From assembly GCF_949628265.1 (NCBI RefSeq), contig NC_088788.1:30738335-30802334 (forward strand): 64,000 bases of DNA, in the 5' to 3' direction. This document shows, piece after piece, positions 12,973 to 26,364 of this stretch. The notes beneath the pieces were generated by a model that ran no database searches, was not told the DNA's origin, and was given only the letters and a program-made list of their open reading frames with translations. The DNA comes from Cloeon dipterum (taxonomy: Eukaryota; Arthropoda; Insecta; Ephemeroptera; Baetidae). Position numbers and translations under genes: made by a program. Positions within the stretch are counted from its first letter, which is position 1. Every line of letters begins with the position of its first letter.

Positions 12973-15900
12973 GTGTTCTCGTCAAAGAGCTCTCCTTTGT
13001 AAATATTTAATTTGAAAACTTTCAAAAGACAAGATGATTCAACTGGTTTCAAATTCTGAGAACAAGTGCTTGTTGATATACGCTAAATTACATATACACA
13101 AAACTCTGTTAAAGCTTCATTTTCTCTGTGAATGCTGTGTTGGGTTTAAGGTTCTCTGTCTCAAGATTTTCAGTTCTCTCATTTCGTTTCCAAACTTTTA
13201 TTTCTTGTGTTGAAGCAGCGGTGTTTCTTTTCAGGGCGGAATCACCGTCGGAGACATGATTCTCCAGGTCAACAAAGACACGCTCGTGGGTTACAATTAC
13301 GATTCTGTAAGTTTATTTGCTGTCGCCTGCTGGCTGATTTGATTACTGCCTTTCGGAAAACTCGATTGAAAAGCAGTGTGCTGATCGGAAAACCCGACTT
13401 TGCGTTTCAGGCCGCTGCCTTGCTGAAGAGAACCGAAGGTGTCGTCACCCTGGTTGTGTGCAGCCCCAACAAAAAAGAAACCAAACCAGGTCTGTGTCTC
13501 CAAAGATTTGAATGATCTATTTTGAATCCCCTTTTTGCAAATCTCGGTGTCATTTGGAAGAATTTGAAAGTACCTTTTTGGGATCTGGGCATGTACTTTC
13601 TCTGGATTGTCTTGTTCAAAGCCATCTGCATGGGAAACCTTTTTCAGATTTCAAATTTTATCGATGCTGCCACGCCTATTTAGATAAGATTTGGAGCAAA
13701 TCGATTCAATCTACATACCATAACTGTGTAGTTAAATTATACTATATATTCGAGTAGTAAAATTGAATTAATTGCGAAAACTGGTCCCATTTTGTGGCAG
13801 GGTTCAGAGACTGGAGCAATCGCAGCAGGTAATCTCGAGTGCATCTTGTAATTTTGAAGAAAGGTTTTTTTCGCCACGTGTGAGATTTGTTGCACAGTCT
13901 GGAGTTGCGCTTGAGCAAAAATTTTGATCACGCGAGATGGGACGATGAGCAGCTTTTATGTTTGATCGCTTTTGTCACTTCTCTGTCGCGCGCGCCGCTC
14001 CATTTTCGCCGAGTTCTCGAGGGCTCGCGCCGATTAAAATTCAGCCACTGCAGTTCGTGCTCCACTCGTCTGAAAACTGCCACTCTCTTGCTCCGTTGTG
14101 TCTGGACTGCAAACCCAGTCAGACCAATTTGCCTTTGCATTTTCATTTATACGTGAACTTTTCTCTTTCTGTTTTTTTATTTGTTGCCTCGTGTGTTATC
14201 TGGTTTGTTGCGCTTTGCAAAACAAACAACCAATCTGCCGACGCTCGCTGCGCGCCTTGCATGAAATTGACGTGAGTATTGTTATTTTATTTTAACTCTT
14301 AAATTATCAGATTTTTCTCCACTCCTTTGGGAGAATCCTTTCTGACTGCAGATAAAAAGCAAATTTATGAATAGGTTATTTGCACCAATTCGGCTGTCAT
14401 GTTTTGCATTCATATCGCTGTAAACCTTATATGCGATAGAAAATTTTTACTGCTTTATGCCTTTCTACTTAAATTTTTATTTGCTTAGAATCAATATTGA
14501 TTTTGATCAGAAATTAACGCGAAATGCACGTGATAGGTTCTAAATCGTCGTCCGTCTACTTCTCAACGAATTCCGCATCCTTGCCGTCGAAACCGTCGCA
14601 CCTACCTGTCACGACGTCACGCTCACCTTCGACTCCGTCGGCGTCGCCGCTGCGCGGATCCATCTCGCCTGCAATGGCAACCATGAACTCGCGCCCGAAA
14701 TCGCCGCATTTGCGCAATACAGAGGAACCACCTGAGCCCCCAGCGGACCCCGCCACCTGTCCTATTAAGCCCGGCAAGGAAACCACTATCGAGGTCAACA
14801 AGGACAAAATGGGTCTCGGCCTTAGCATTGTCGGCGGTTCGGACACCCTTTTGGTAAAATGACGGTTGATACCATCGGCATTGTTTTATTTGAAACGTGT
14901 TTTCTTCAACAGTCGGCAATCATCATCCACGAAGTTTACCCTGACGGTGCTGCTGCCAAGGACGGACGCCTTCGACCTGGTGATCAAATTTTGGAGGTGA
15001 ACACAGAAGACTTTAGGAGTATCACACATACCAAAGCGTTAACCGTTCTCAGACAAACTCCAGCTAAGGTGAATTATCCGGGAAAATACAGGACAAATTG
15101 ACAAAAATATTAATCCTTCCTCTTGTAGGTAAAAATGGTGGTGCTACGTGAAGAAGCTGCCAAGGAGGAAGACCGGTACGATGCATTGGACGTTGAATTG
15201 GTCAAGAAGCCCGGCAAGGGATTGGGTCTCAGCATAGTTGGCCGCAAGAACGGCACTGGTGTGTTCATTTCCGACGTGGTAAGGCTCTTGAGCGTTTGTT
15301 GAAAAAAAATACAGACATTGAATGATCGGCTGCAGGTGCACGGCGGTACTGCGGAAGCTGACGGTCGCTTGATGAAGGGCGACCAGATCCTGGCAGTCAA
15401 CGGTCAAGACCTAAAGAGTGCCTCACAAGAAGAAGCTGCCGCCGTCTTGAAAACGGTGGCCGGCAAAGTTAACATGAAGCTCGGCCGCTTGAAACCCGCG
15501 CGGAAAGGTGGTGCTGCCAACGGCACTGACAAGTGAGTACATTTGCTTTTTAGCGCGTTGAGCCTGGTTAGAATTTTGCTCTGGTTGGTGTAAACAAGCC
15601 GCTCTCAGGCTTTGGTTTGGGATTGCCTATGAAATTCTCTGCACTCTGATTGCGAGGAAAGCTGAACGCGTTGAAGCCTTCAGTTTTCCTCCTGCCTGCT
15701 CTCAACTGACATTATTTAATCGATCACTGTATTAAAAAGCACGGAGATGACTGTGGTGGACCCCGACCCTGTCTTCTTGCCCCCTTCTAACCCTGTAGCA
15801 CCGCAACCGCCAGCGCCAACCCGCTCCGCTTCGGGGCTCGGCAAGACTCCAAGCTTCCTTAGGTCGCTTGCCCGCACCCTGTCAATGAGACGGCGCAAGC

Positions 15901-17334
15901 AAAGTCGGTTCCACAGCACCTGACCCTCCATCAGTGCAGCTAAAGAACTTTTTCTCACGTTTTTATCATTGCTATCTATTACTGCATTTATACACACGCT
16001 GCGCGTACACACAAATAGGCGGTATTATCAAATAAAATTGATATATAAATAGTATATATTATATTATACACCCCCGCACATCCTTTTTGATTCTTGAATG
16101 GTTAAATGTGTTAGAAGTGGTTAAAGAAATGCAAATAAAAATGATACGCCAATGTTCTCACTGAATAAGAATTAAAAGAGTAATTTATTGTGTGTATTAG
16201 ATCTGATTAAAAAGTGCGACGCAATATTGTGCATGTATATGTGTCTCTCTCGAGTTCTCTTTCTATATCTATCTCTATCTAGTTAAAGAACCAGTAGTTT
16301 TGTATATGTAGGCTAATTGTAAAGGAGTTCAGTATTTTTGGAACCATTCCGTCGATTAAAAAGTGCATTTTTTAAAACATAAAAACGTCCGTTTCTTAAT
16401 TCCACTCCCCGTCACGTCCACGCTCTCTCACAGCCTTTTGAAAATGGCTTTGAGAGGGATACAATAATGGCCAAATTATCCACATTCAGCATGCCTCCCT
16501 CCTCGACTGCAATGTATTAAAAAAAAAACTGGTGCGCCCTTTCGTCTTGAAAAGAGATACTAAAAAGGATGATGGTCTCTCTTTGTTTCATGCTAACAAC
16601 AGGAAATAAACATAGAGGTGAGTTTGATTTTTCGCTGACAATGAACCAGCAAGGCGCTCTGCCTTTTCTTCCCTTTCTTTTCAGCAGTATTGATCACGTC
16701 CGTCTTTTTTCCCTTTTTTTTCTCTATCTCCGTGGTGGCAGCCCTTTTTGTATTCCCGCCCTCCTTGCTCAGAATGCGCAGGAGAGTGCTGTTTTTGCTT
16801 TGTCATCGGGGTTAACGTGACTGTCTGGGGTATTTCCAGTGGCAACTGAAAAATCGCATGACCTAACAAGCTCATTAACCCCCTAATGCCCCGCGCGCGC
16901 ATCCCCAAGCCGGCACAATCGACAGCCGTATTAATCAGGATTTTGACCCTAGGTTGGAGCCTGAAGAGCCTCCGCTGGACAGACTAACGCCCCCTCCCAT
17001 TCCGCCCCTGCCGACCGCCTCGTCCATCGCTGCCGCCGCTTCCGTTGCCACCCCTCCGCCCCCGCTAGCGTGCCGCGAGGTGCGGCTGGCCCGCGGGCCG
17101 GACGGCCTCGGCTTCAGCATCGTCGGCGGGCACGGCTCTCCGCACGGCGACTTGCCCATCTTCGTCAAGACCGTGTTTGAGAGCGGCGCCGCCGCCACCT
17201 CCGGCGCCATTCGGCGCGGCGACCAAATCGTCGCCGTGGACAACGTCTCGCTGGAGGGGCTGACGCACCACGAGGCCGTCGCCATCCTCAAACACGCCAC
17301 CGGCTCCGTCGTCACGCTCACCATTAAGCCGTGA
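11630..17334 (+). CDS. Patj: Patj/INADL/MPDZ-like multi-PDZ scaffold, 3' part of gene
   Basis: Exons: 11630-11699, 12102-12158, 12772-12873, 13235-13306, 13411-13489, 14537-14853, 14913-15068, 15129-15278, 15336-15532, 16953-17334 (stop TGA). All junctions keep phase and give about 527 residues. The first exon starts mid-codon, so the N-terminus lies upstream. Four PDZ domains are visible, with carboxylate-binding loops GLGI (exon at 12.77 kb), GLGL (14.8 kb), GLGL (15.2 kb) and GLGF (17.1 kb). The last three resemble the final PDZ domains of vertebrate INADL/PATJ; key strings are [22 protein letters not shown] and [13 protein letters not shown] Ser/Pro-rich linker precedes the second domain. 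The family scaffolds the Crumbs-Pals1 polarity complex at cell junctions. The acceptor at 14,537 is the least certain; 14,723 is also phase-compatible. The Patj versus MPDZ assignment is an inference. Confidence 0.9.
11804..11839. repeat. 11-bp perfect inverted repeat in an intron
   Basis: TGATCCGCGCG (11,804-11,814) and its exact complement CGCGCGGATCA (11,829-11,839) flank a 14-nt loop, 105 bp after a PDZ-gene exon. The CpG-rich arms stand out from the surrounding intron. Confidence 0.7.
12942..12968. repeat. (TC)n microsatellite in PDZ-gene intron
   Basis: A TC dinucleotide run just after the exon ending at 12,873. It may act as a long pyrimidine tract but is not adjacent to the next acceptor at 13,235. 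Confidence 0.9.
15740..15923 (+). CDS. Patj: Alternative 3' terminal exon of the PDZ gene
   Basis: The exon ending at 15,532 leaves two bases of a codon. The AG at 15,738-15,739 followed by one base restores the frame and opens about 60 codons ending in TGA at 15,921-15,923. The peptide runs [18 protein letters not shown], then a Pro/Ala stretch, then a Ser/Arg-rich basic tail ([19 protein letters not shown]). AATAAA signals follow at 16,031 and 16,134. Use of this exon would end the protein after the third visible PDZ and omit the last PDZ domain (16,953-17,334). Phase, length, strong coding bias and nearby poly(A) signals support it. I know of no homologue of this tail, and no transcript evidence is available. 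Confidence 0.6.
16031..16139 (+). terminator. Poly(A) signals for the alternative PDZ-gene 3' end
   Basis: AATAAA at 16,031-16,036 and 16,134-16,139, 108 and 211 bases after the alternative stop codon, in an AT-rich segment. Confidence 0.5.
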
Positions 17335-18680
17335 ACAGTTTCAATTCGAAAATTCTTCCATCGCTCCACTCTTGTCGGCTGACAAAGATGCCTCAAAGTG
17401 CCATTTTTCCACTCCTCAATTTCGCAACCCCTTCACTTTCCTTGAAAGATCCGTTTAAAGGGAATAATCGGCTCCGTCATTATTTCCAGATCTCATCTCT
17501 CTGTCTCAATCTCATCCTATCCTCTCATCCCGACCAAAAGTGAACCGGGGGGGAAATGGCATTTTGACAAATCAAGCTGAACCATCACTTTGATTCGAGA
17601 TCTCGGTATTTTTTAATGTGCAGTGCTCGGCAATGAAAAAGAACGCTCGGATTATTTTAGCAAAATGGGACCATAGGAGTGATGTGACACAAATAGTTTT
17701 CTCTGCTACTTTGTACATAATTGACACGGATACTTAATTGCTAAATTAAGGATCGAGCTCGGTTGTGTTGTTATATTTTACGCCCCTTTCCCCCTTTTTA
17801 AGCCGCTGAAATTGATATAAATGACACCTGTCCGCTCTCGTTACACGAAATTGTTGTATGAAAACCCCCTCGACTCTGCGATATTTATATACACTGGAAA
17901 AGACTCCTGACTAACTAAAAGAATGTTCGCCTCAACGAGATGTAATTGTCATTTAACTAAGTTGTAAAAGGCAATAATGAATGTTCTTGTATGCAAGAGG
18001 AAAGCTTTTTATTACTGTAGAGTGAATCTCTTTTTATTATTGACTACTACTCAAAAGAGAGGAAAACAAAGCGGTAGACTTCTTAAATTATCCAATGGTT
18101 ACTAAGATGTAGCAGCTCTATTGTTATGAAGTTTAATATAAATTCAAAGTGGTTAAAAATATACTTAATTATAATTTAAAAAGCAAACATCAAGTTGAAA
18201 ACCTGCGGCCATATCAAACTACAAATTACTTATTGAGAATGCTTATTAATTGTTTTTAATGTGGAAAAAGAAAGAGGTTATATATTATATGAGAGATTAA
18301 ACTCTGTTCAAGTTGTATCTTCTGCCATTGTGTGTGCCGTACTCTTAGGAAATGATAGAACTCTTTATTTACTCAGTTGCAAAGACTCTTATGTTAATGT
18401 TGGTACGATGTTTAAACTACTTTTTTCCCTAGCGGAAAAGAGAATTCAACAAATTTTAAATGTGAATGAAAATTAATAAAAATACCAAACACCCTAAATC
18501 ATCATATTTATGTTGGATCATGATTTTGAGAGAAAAGTGTAAATATTAAAATGCTGATGTATTTTTAATCACTACAGTTAATAAAGCTATACTGTAATAA
18601 ATTTCAGACATTGTCTTTGTGTATCATTAACAAATTAACAACTTATCCAGCAGTTTTGGACTCTGACCAAATAAGCTTAA
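17335..18680 (+). other. 3' UTR and convergent gap between PDZ gene and MSH5
   Basis: AT-rich non-coding DNA after the PDZ stop codon. AATAAA hexamers occur at 18,580-18,585 and 18,596-18,601 on the + strand. A minus-strand AATAAA (TTTATT at 18,364-18,369) could serve MSH5, in which case the two 3' UTRs overlap. Confidence 0.6.
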
Positions 18681-21600
18681 TCAAATGTTTTTCACCAAAC
18701 TAAAATACTCATCTGGATTCATTTGCGATAGGTCGTCGTCAGGGGTGGTCATGTACCTCATGAAATTTTGGCGCTGTCTGAAAACAAAACACTTTTCATA
18801 GTAGAACAAAGTAGTAAATGCGATAAAACCACCTTTCAACTTCCTCGCGACTTTTGCCGTGGCCAAAATCAGGAGGCGCCATATCCATCTCTTTTGGCAG
18901 TGTATTCTGGCGCATTGCTTCCAACACCTGCAATGATGCAAAGGAAACTAACTCAATAAGTCTGCACTTTATTTGCTCCACTTCTTACGTCAACAGCTCG
19001 TCTGATGATTGACGAATTAATTCCTGCAGCTTTAGCAACCTGGTGTGCAAAGCTGCTGTTCACACCTCCCTCTTTCAATTTATGCAAGTAAATCACTTCT
19101 CTGTCATTGCACAAATGGTCTAAAGTCTGAAAAGATAATTTTTATGGTTACAAATACTTTTCCTGATTAGATCTAAATAAAGAATTCGTTCATTCTACTG
19201 CTTTTATTTGCGTAAAATCTTTACCAGCTTTTGAAAAATGGGAGTGCTTTGATCTGTAAGAAGATCAGCAACGCTGTGGAAGTGCGTGGAGATCAGGACC
19301 AATGGGCACTTTTCCTTCCTCTTCAGCAAATTATTGAGACTCGCAGCGAGTAATGCCAATCCATCTAGCTCAGACGTTCCTTTCCCGAACTCATCAATGA
19401 CAATCAATGAGTTTGGTGATGAGCATTGAAGCGCAAGGGCCATCTATATTAAAGTGTATTTATTTGGAAATTCTCAAGTGGTGATAATAATAGCTTTTTT
19501 CTAATAATCACATCCATAGAGATAATCACGCATAAATATCTTTGTTTTTTTTTTGCAAGAAATCTTACCTGGCGCAAGTCAATCATAAAAGCGGAGAGGG
19601 TGGAGGACACAGACTCAACAGTTTTAATTCTGGTGAAAATCTCGCTGAATAAGCTTATTTTAGCACTGGTTGCTGGGACGAAGCTTCCAATATGAGCCAT
19701 GTAGGAGATCAGAGCAACCTCAAAAATATATATTAGTAAAGTGTGACGAATGTTACTTAAAAAAAACTTGCAATATCACGTGATAAAAGCCTTTATAAAT
19801 ACTGTCAACTGTCATTAATACTGCTGTTTATAGATATTTGTGATGTCATAGTTCATGCATTTATTAGTGCAGCGCTTGACTGACAAAATAATTAAAGACT
19901 TTTAATTCTAAATCAGGTACCTGTTTCAGGTACACACTTTTCCCACTGGCATTGGGTCCAGTCAGAATCTTCATTCTTGCAACTTTCTCGCTAGCTTCGA
20001 TATCATTTGGAACGTAATCAGACACACAGAGCTCTTGCAGAGGGTGCCTCCCGTCTTTTACATCCATCACACGGTCTTTGGTCAAGACAGGCCGGACATA
20101 ATTGTTTTCCTGAGCAACAGCAGCCATTGCTGTCAGACTGAAATGAGAGATGGATTAAATTTGAAGCATTTTTACTAGCGTTGTGAAAACATACCAATCA
20201 AATTCCGCCAACAAATCCATGATTTCTGTGATCGAATGGATTTTCTTCTCGACAAACTGAATCAGCCTCACCATGATCTCAGTTTCTTTTTCCATGATGT
20301 GCGTCAATACATCTCCAAGAACTCGATCCAATTCTAATGGCTTTTTGAATAGTTTTAGTTTTTAAAAATTAAAAATACTCACCTTTGCAACGCGCTGTTT
20401 TGTAATGAGCAACCATATCAGAAATGAACTGTGTGGTAAACAAACGATTAATTAATTTATAAAAGTTATCAAATAATTTCTATATTAAATTTACAAGAAA
20501 GTGCAAGTCAGGAATCTCAAGATCCTTTTCCTCTAAGTTGGGGGACCAGAGTGGGATTGCCAGCATGAAGCCCATTTCTGGGATATAGTTGACAGTGCAC
20601 TCTGAAATGTAGGCTGGCAAATTGGCCAGTTCATGCTCTGCGACACTGGACAGCAAATCTTGCATGTTGCTGTACTCCTGTTTTTCTGACAATTGATATT
20701 GCTCGGTCTACAAAATTGCCAATGGTTCATTTCACCCATACTTTTGTCCAAGTACGCATCAACGCCAGCACGGACGACAAACCGCTTCGTCTTCTCTGAT
20801 TCATTCATATCCATGATGGTATTGATGGACTGTCCAACTCTGTACAAATCATCACTCAGGCAGTCAGAAATCTGCTTGAAAAGTTGAGAAAACTGTTGCA
20901 TTTGCCTAATGATTAATTTAATTTGACCATGCCTTCTGGAAAATGGCGCAATCGTCCGCTCTTGAGCCACAGAGCTCGCCAATGGCAACAACGTGATACA
21001 CAGTCTGATTCAAAATAAAAATCAAGTCCAAATTATTTACATGTTACCTTGACAAGGCTTTTCCAGTCTTTCACAGTTGGCTGAGCTGCCTTCAGTTTAG
21101 TCAGGATTCTCTAAAAATCATCAAAGATAAAACCTACTGTATTGCATTTATAAATCACGTGCAATAATTACCAGCACTCCCTTCACGTTTCTCATGTGAT
21201 CCAAGATTTGCGTCACAAAGCTCTTGTTATTTGTTTGGTTGCAGAATTCAATGACGTCCTGCCTTTCATTCAAAACTGTAAAGTTGTTTGTGGGTTTCAG
21301 CATCATCATCCTACAATTAAAATGGTTTTACTGAAATTATTTAAAAAGAAGAACCAAACCTTACCTCATTGCTCTGCAACCCAATGTTGATTTGCACCTG
21401 TTGAACAATGCGAATAAGCTGAGGCCTTCAGATACCACAGTAGATTTTCCTCTTCCAACTCCATGAACGCTATGGTTGGAAAAAATCTGCAGCGCAGTGA
21501 ACGTGTCGAGGTCGATGCAAACGTTGTCTACTCTGTTTAGAATATTCACATGAAAATATAACTATTGTGAAGACTAATCAAAATTTTTTTACAGAGAGAT

Positions 21601-22819
21601 TTTTTTCACAGCAACAATCGGTGCTACCTGGTCCCTAGCCTCTAGGTTCAAGTTAGCCCAGCTTTTGTCAAGGAACTTCAAAAGGGCGCCGAAGGCGTAC
21701 ACAGAGCAGTCGTTGTTCAGGTCGATCAGCGAGTGGATGTAATGCAAGTGAGACTCGTCGTTTTGCTTGCTGGCCTCAGGTTCTGAAGGCAGTCGCATTG
21801 CCAGAATTCTGCTTTTAATAAATTCATGCTCTGCATAAAATAAGTGTATAAATTTCCTAAAAACTTTATGTGAAAATATGACACACTGTATTCGCTGCTG
21901 GAGAGCAGATTCAAGTAGCAACGCTTTGGAGCTGCGTCCAGATCTGGGCCACAGTATTCTTTCAAGATGGTGACAAATGTCTCAGAAAGGCGAGCACAAG
22001 TAACAAGTTGGCTGAAAATTTTTAATTTTGAAACTCGTCTCTTACAGCACCATCACTCAAACCAAATATTACCTGGGGTTGGTCTGCAGAAGTAACGATT
22101 TAGTGATAGTAAATTGTGGAGCCAAATCCAGCAAGTCGGCTAAAATAGACACCTGCAATGAAAATGACAGCAAACGTCTTTTAAATCAGAAAGTTGCGCT
22201 CAAAATAATTGAGAAGTAAATGATAATAGAACAAATTTTAAAAGATCAAATACCTCAGATGTCTCAGCGTTGTAAACTGCTGCACCTAACTTGCTACCTT
22301 TCCAAAAAATACTTGTCACAACCTAAAATATTTACCAATCGTTTTTTTTTATTTTGTAATTACTCAAAATATTGTTCAAACCTCATGGGAATCTACATCC
22401 ATCTGTTCGTCACTGTCATCATCATCGTCATCATCAGATTCTTGACGGTCTCGAGGGTTTCGGACAGGGGCTGCTCTATTTGGCACCATGATGTGAATAT
22501 CATCAATAGAAATGTTGCTGCTGCCTTCCTCCTCATCAACATCACTGTACAAAAATTTGAAACATTATTATTTTCTGTTACTTCGATTGATCAAAATGTA
22601 GTGGATTATTGTGTTAAAAAAATCTTGCCTGTTATCAGCATTGCTAGGATGAAAGTTTAGAATATTGGAGGCGTTGAAATATTGGGGAGCTGTCCCAAAA
22701 GTAACTCTATTCCTTGGTTGAGGGGGTGGCGGTGCCATGAAAAAGCTGCTAGACGAGTTAGTTGGTGAATCATTTCGTCTAACAGGAAAATCTGAATCAT
22801 CGGTGTCCATAGTGTTCAT
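18681..22819 (-). CDS. Msh5: MutS homologue 5 (meiotic crossover MutSgamma subunit)
   Basis: Exons, 5' to 3': 22819-22629, 22544-22382, 22322-22254, 22152-22073, 22011-21887, 21830-21593, 21532-21365, 21310-21172, 21110-21048, 21004-about 20971, 20905-20742, 20685-20495, 20428-20383, 20333-20195, 20137-19921, 19718-19569, 19443-19225, 19126-18989, 18927-18833, 18777-18681; about 905 residues. The Walker A GPNASGKSVYLKQ and following ISYMAHIGSFVPA match MSH5 rather than other MutS members. Walker B/signature is VIDEFGKGTSELDGLALLAA. The MutS clamp/lever part contains VDAYLDK and ELANL. The N-terminus is long and acidic (seven consecutive Asp near residue 100), as in animal MSH5. MSH5 pairs with MSH4 to stabilise meiotic recombination intermediates. 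The exon 10-11 junction does not resolve to a clean phase. Intron 1 uses a GC donor. A 5' UTR acceptor lies at 22,829. Confidence 0.95.
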
Positions 22820-24033
22820 AGTTGGAAGCTAAGACAAAAATTGCTTTTGTATTCATAAAACTTGTGGATACAAATAAATCAATGTGAAATATTGCACGTA
22901 TATGTAAATAATTATTTTGCTCACTTCAATACATTATTTTTTACTTTTATATCTTGCTAAAGTGACTATGATAAATTATTCTTATAATACATATTCGTAG
23001 CCATTTATAATGTATATTCAGATAATAATAAATAATTATTGACAACTGCAATTTTAGGAAAAATGTAAATACTCCAAAATTTATTTATTATTTGGTAAAA
23101 TTCGTCATTACATACATATTGAGCATAAATTATGAAATCTTTGAGTTTTTTCCATCGATTCTTGATTTCTTACCGTAACATAATACGTTATTAATTAATT
23201 TCCCCCTAGGCAGCTTGTATAAATTTTAGAATCAAACGAAAATATAAAATGAAACGAAAGTATCTACATTCTTCATAGAATGCGTAAAATTTTACACAGT
23301 GGCTGTTTATATGTATGATGTAGAAGCTCTCCCCTCGGTGCGAAATATGATGCCTAAAATCTGACCGCAAGCGCTCAGTTACCTCTGCACCCTGTCCAGT
23401 CGCCGCGGTCTGTCTTGTCTGTGTTTGTGTTCCCGAATATCCTTTCCCGCCACTGCAACTGAGCCGGCTGGGACCCACCTGCAAATTCTTGACGTCAGTG
23501 ACGTCATTTGGTGCTCTCTCCCCTGGTTTCCCCTTGGACTGGCGCCTCCCTCCCCCGCTAGCCTGTCCTACCAGCGCCATCTGTACAACACCGCTAAAGA
23601 ACAAGTGTGGCCATTTTTATTCTGCGGGCGCCCGTAATAAACAAGAGCGTAATTCTACACTCGATTCCGGCCGAGAGTCCCGTCCGGCCGAGCTGCAGCG
23701 TCCCCGGAATCGAGCCAAACCACTCGTAGGCCGAATCCCGCGGTCCGCTCGGTCGAATTGGAGACGCACGCGCCGAAAAGCAGCCCGCTCGACGGCCCCA
23801 CCGCATCTCGCGAGCACTCGACCTGCTCCCGAGTGCCCCGCACGACCCTTGGGCTGCAGCTCAGGTGAACGTCCTCTCGCTCAACATCCCCGGTGGCCGC
23901 GGTTGGTGGTCGCAGCCTTCAAGGTCGGCGACACAGCCCCGAGCGGCCCGATGCTGGCCTGAGCCGACACCAGAACCACACCCACTCGAAATCCTGCAGG
24001 TTGCTGTCACCGTGATTGTTTTTGTTGCCACAG
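22820..24033. promoter_or_regulatory. Divergent MSH5/Ras promoter region with CpG-rich core
   Basis: The two start codons are 1.23 kb apart on opposite strands. The half nearest Ras (about 23.35-23.98 kb) is strongly GC/CpG-rich and the half nearest MSH5 is AT-rich. MSH5 has a 5' UTR acceptor (TTTTTGTCTTAG, exon from 22,828). Ras has one ending at 24,033 (TTTTTGTTGCCACAG), with a candidate non-coding-exon donor CTCAG/GTGAAC at 23,865. Both genes therefore probably start with untranslated exons in the CpG-rich core. Confidence 0.6.
23490..23506. promoter_or_regulatory. Tandem perfect CRE sites (TGACGTCA x2)
   Basis: TGACGTCA at 23,490-23,497 and 23,499-23,506, separated by one base, in the CpG-rich core between MSH5 and Ras. 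The centre-to-centre distance is 9 bp. This is the CREB/ATF consensus. Confidence 0.65.
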
Positions 24034-24051
24034 GAATATAGCAGGTTCAAG

Positions 24052-26364
<2,313 letters not shown>

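Noticed and set aside
13801-13828. 28-nt micro-exon between AG and GTAATC in the PDZ gene
   Set aside because: Including it breaks the frame into the next exon, whereas exon 13411-13489 joins 14537 directly in phase.
22220-22660. 146-codon + strand ORF
   Set aside because: Antisense to MSH5 exons 1-3, whose minus-strand frame is supported by homology and phase.
23489-23962. 157-codon + strand ORF upstream of Ras
   Set aside because: Lies in the CpG-rich 5' UTR/promoter; no domain, and its frame is not linked to the Ras start by the observed splice sites.
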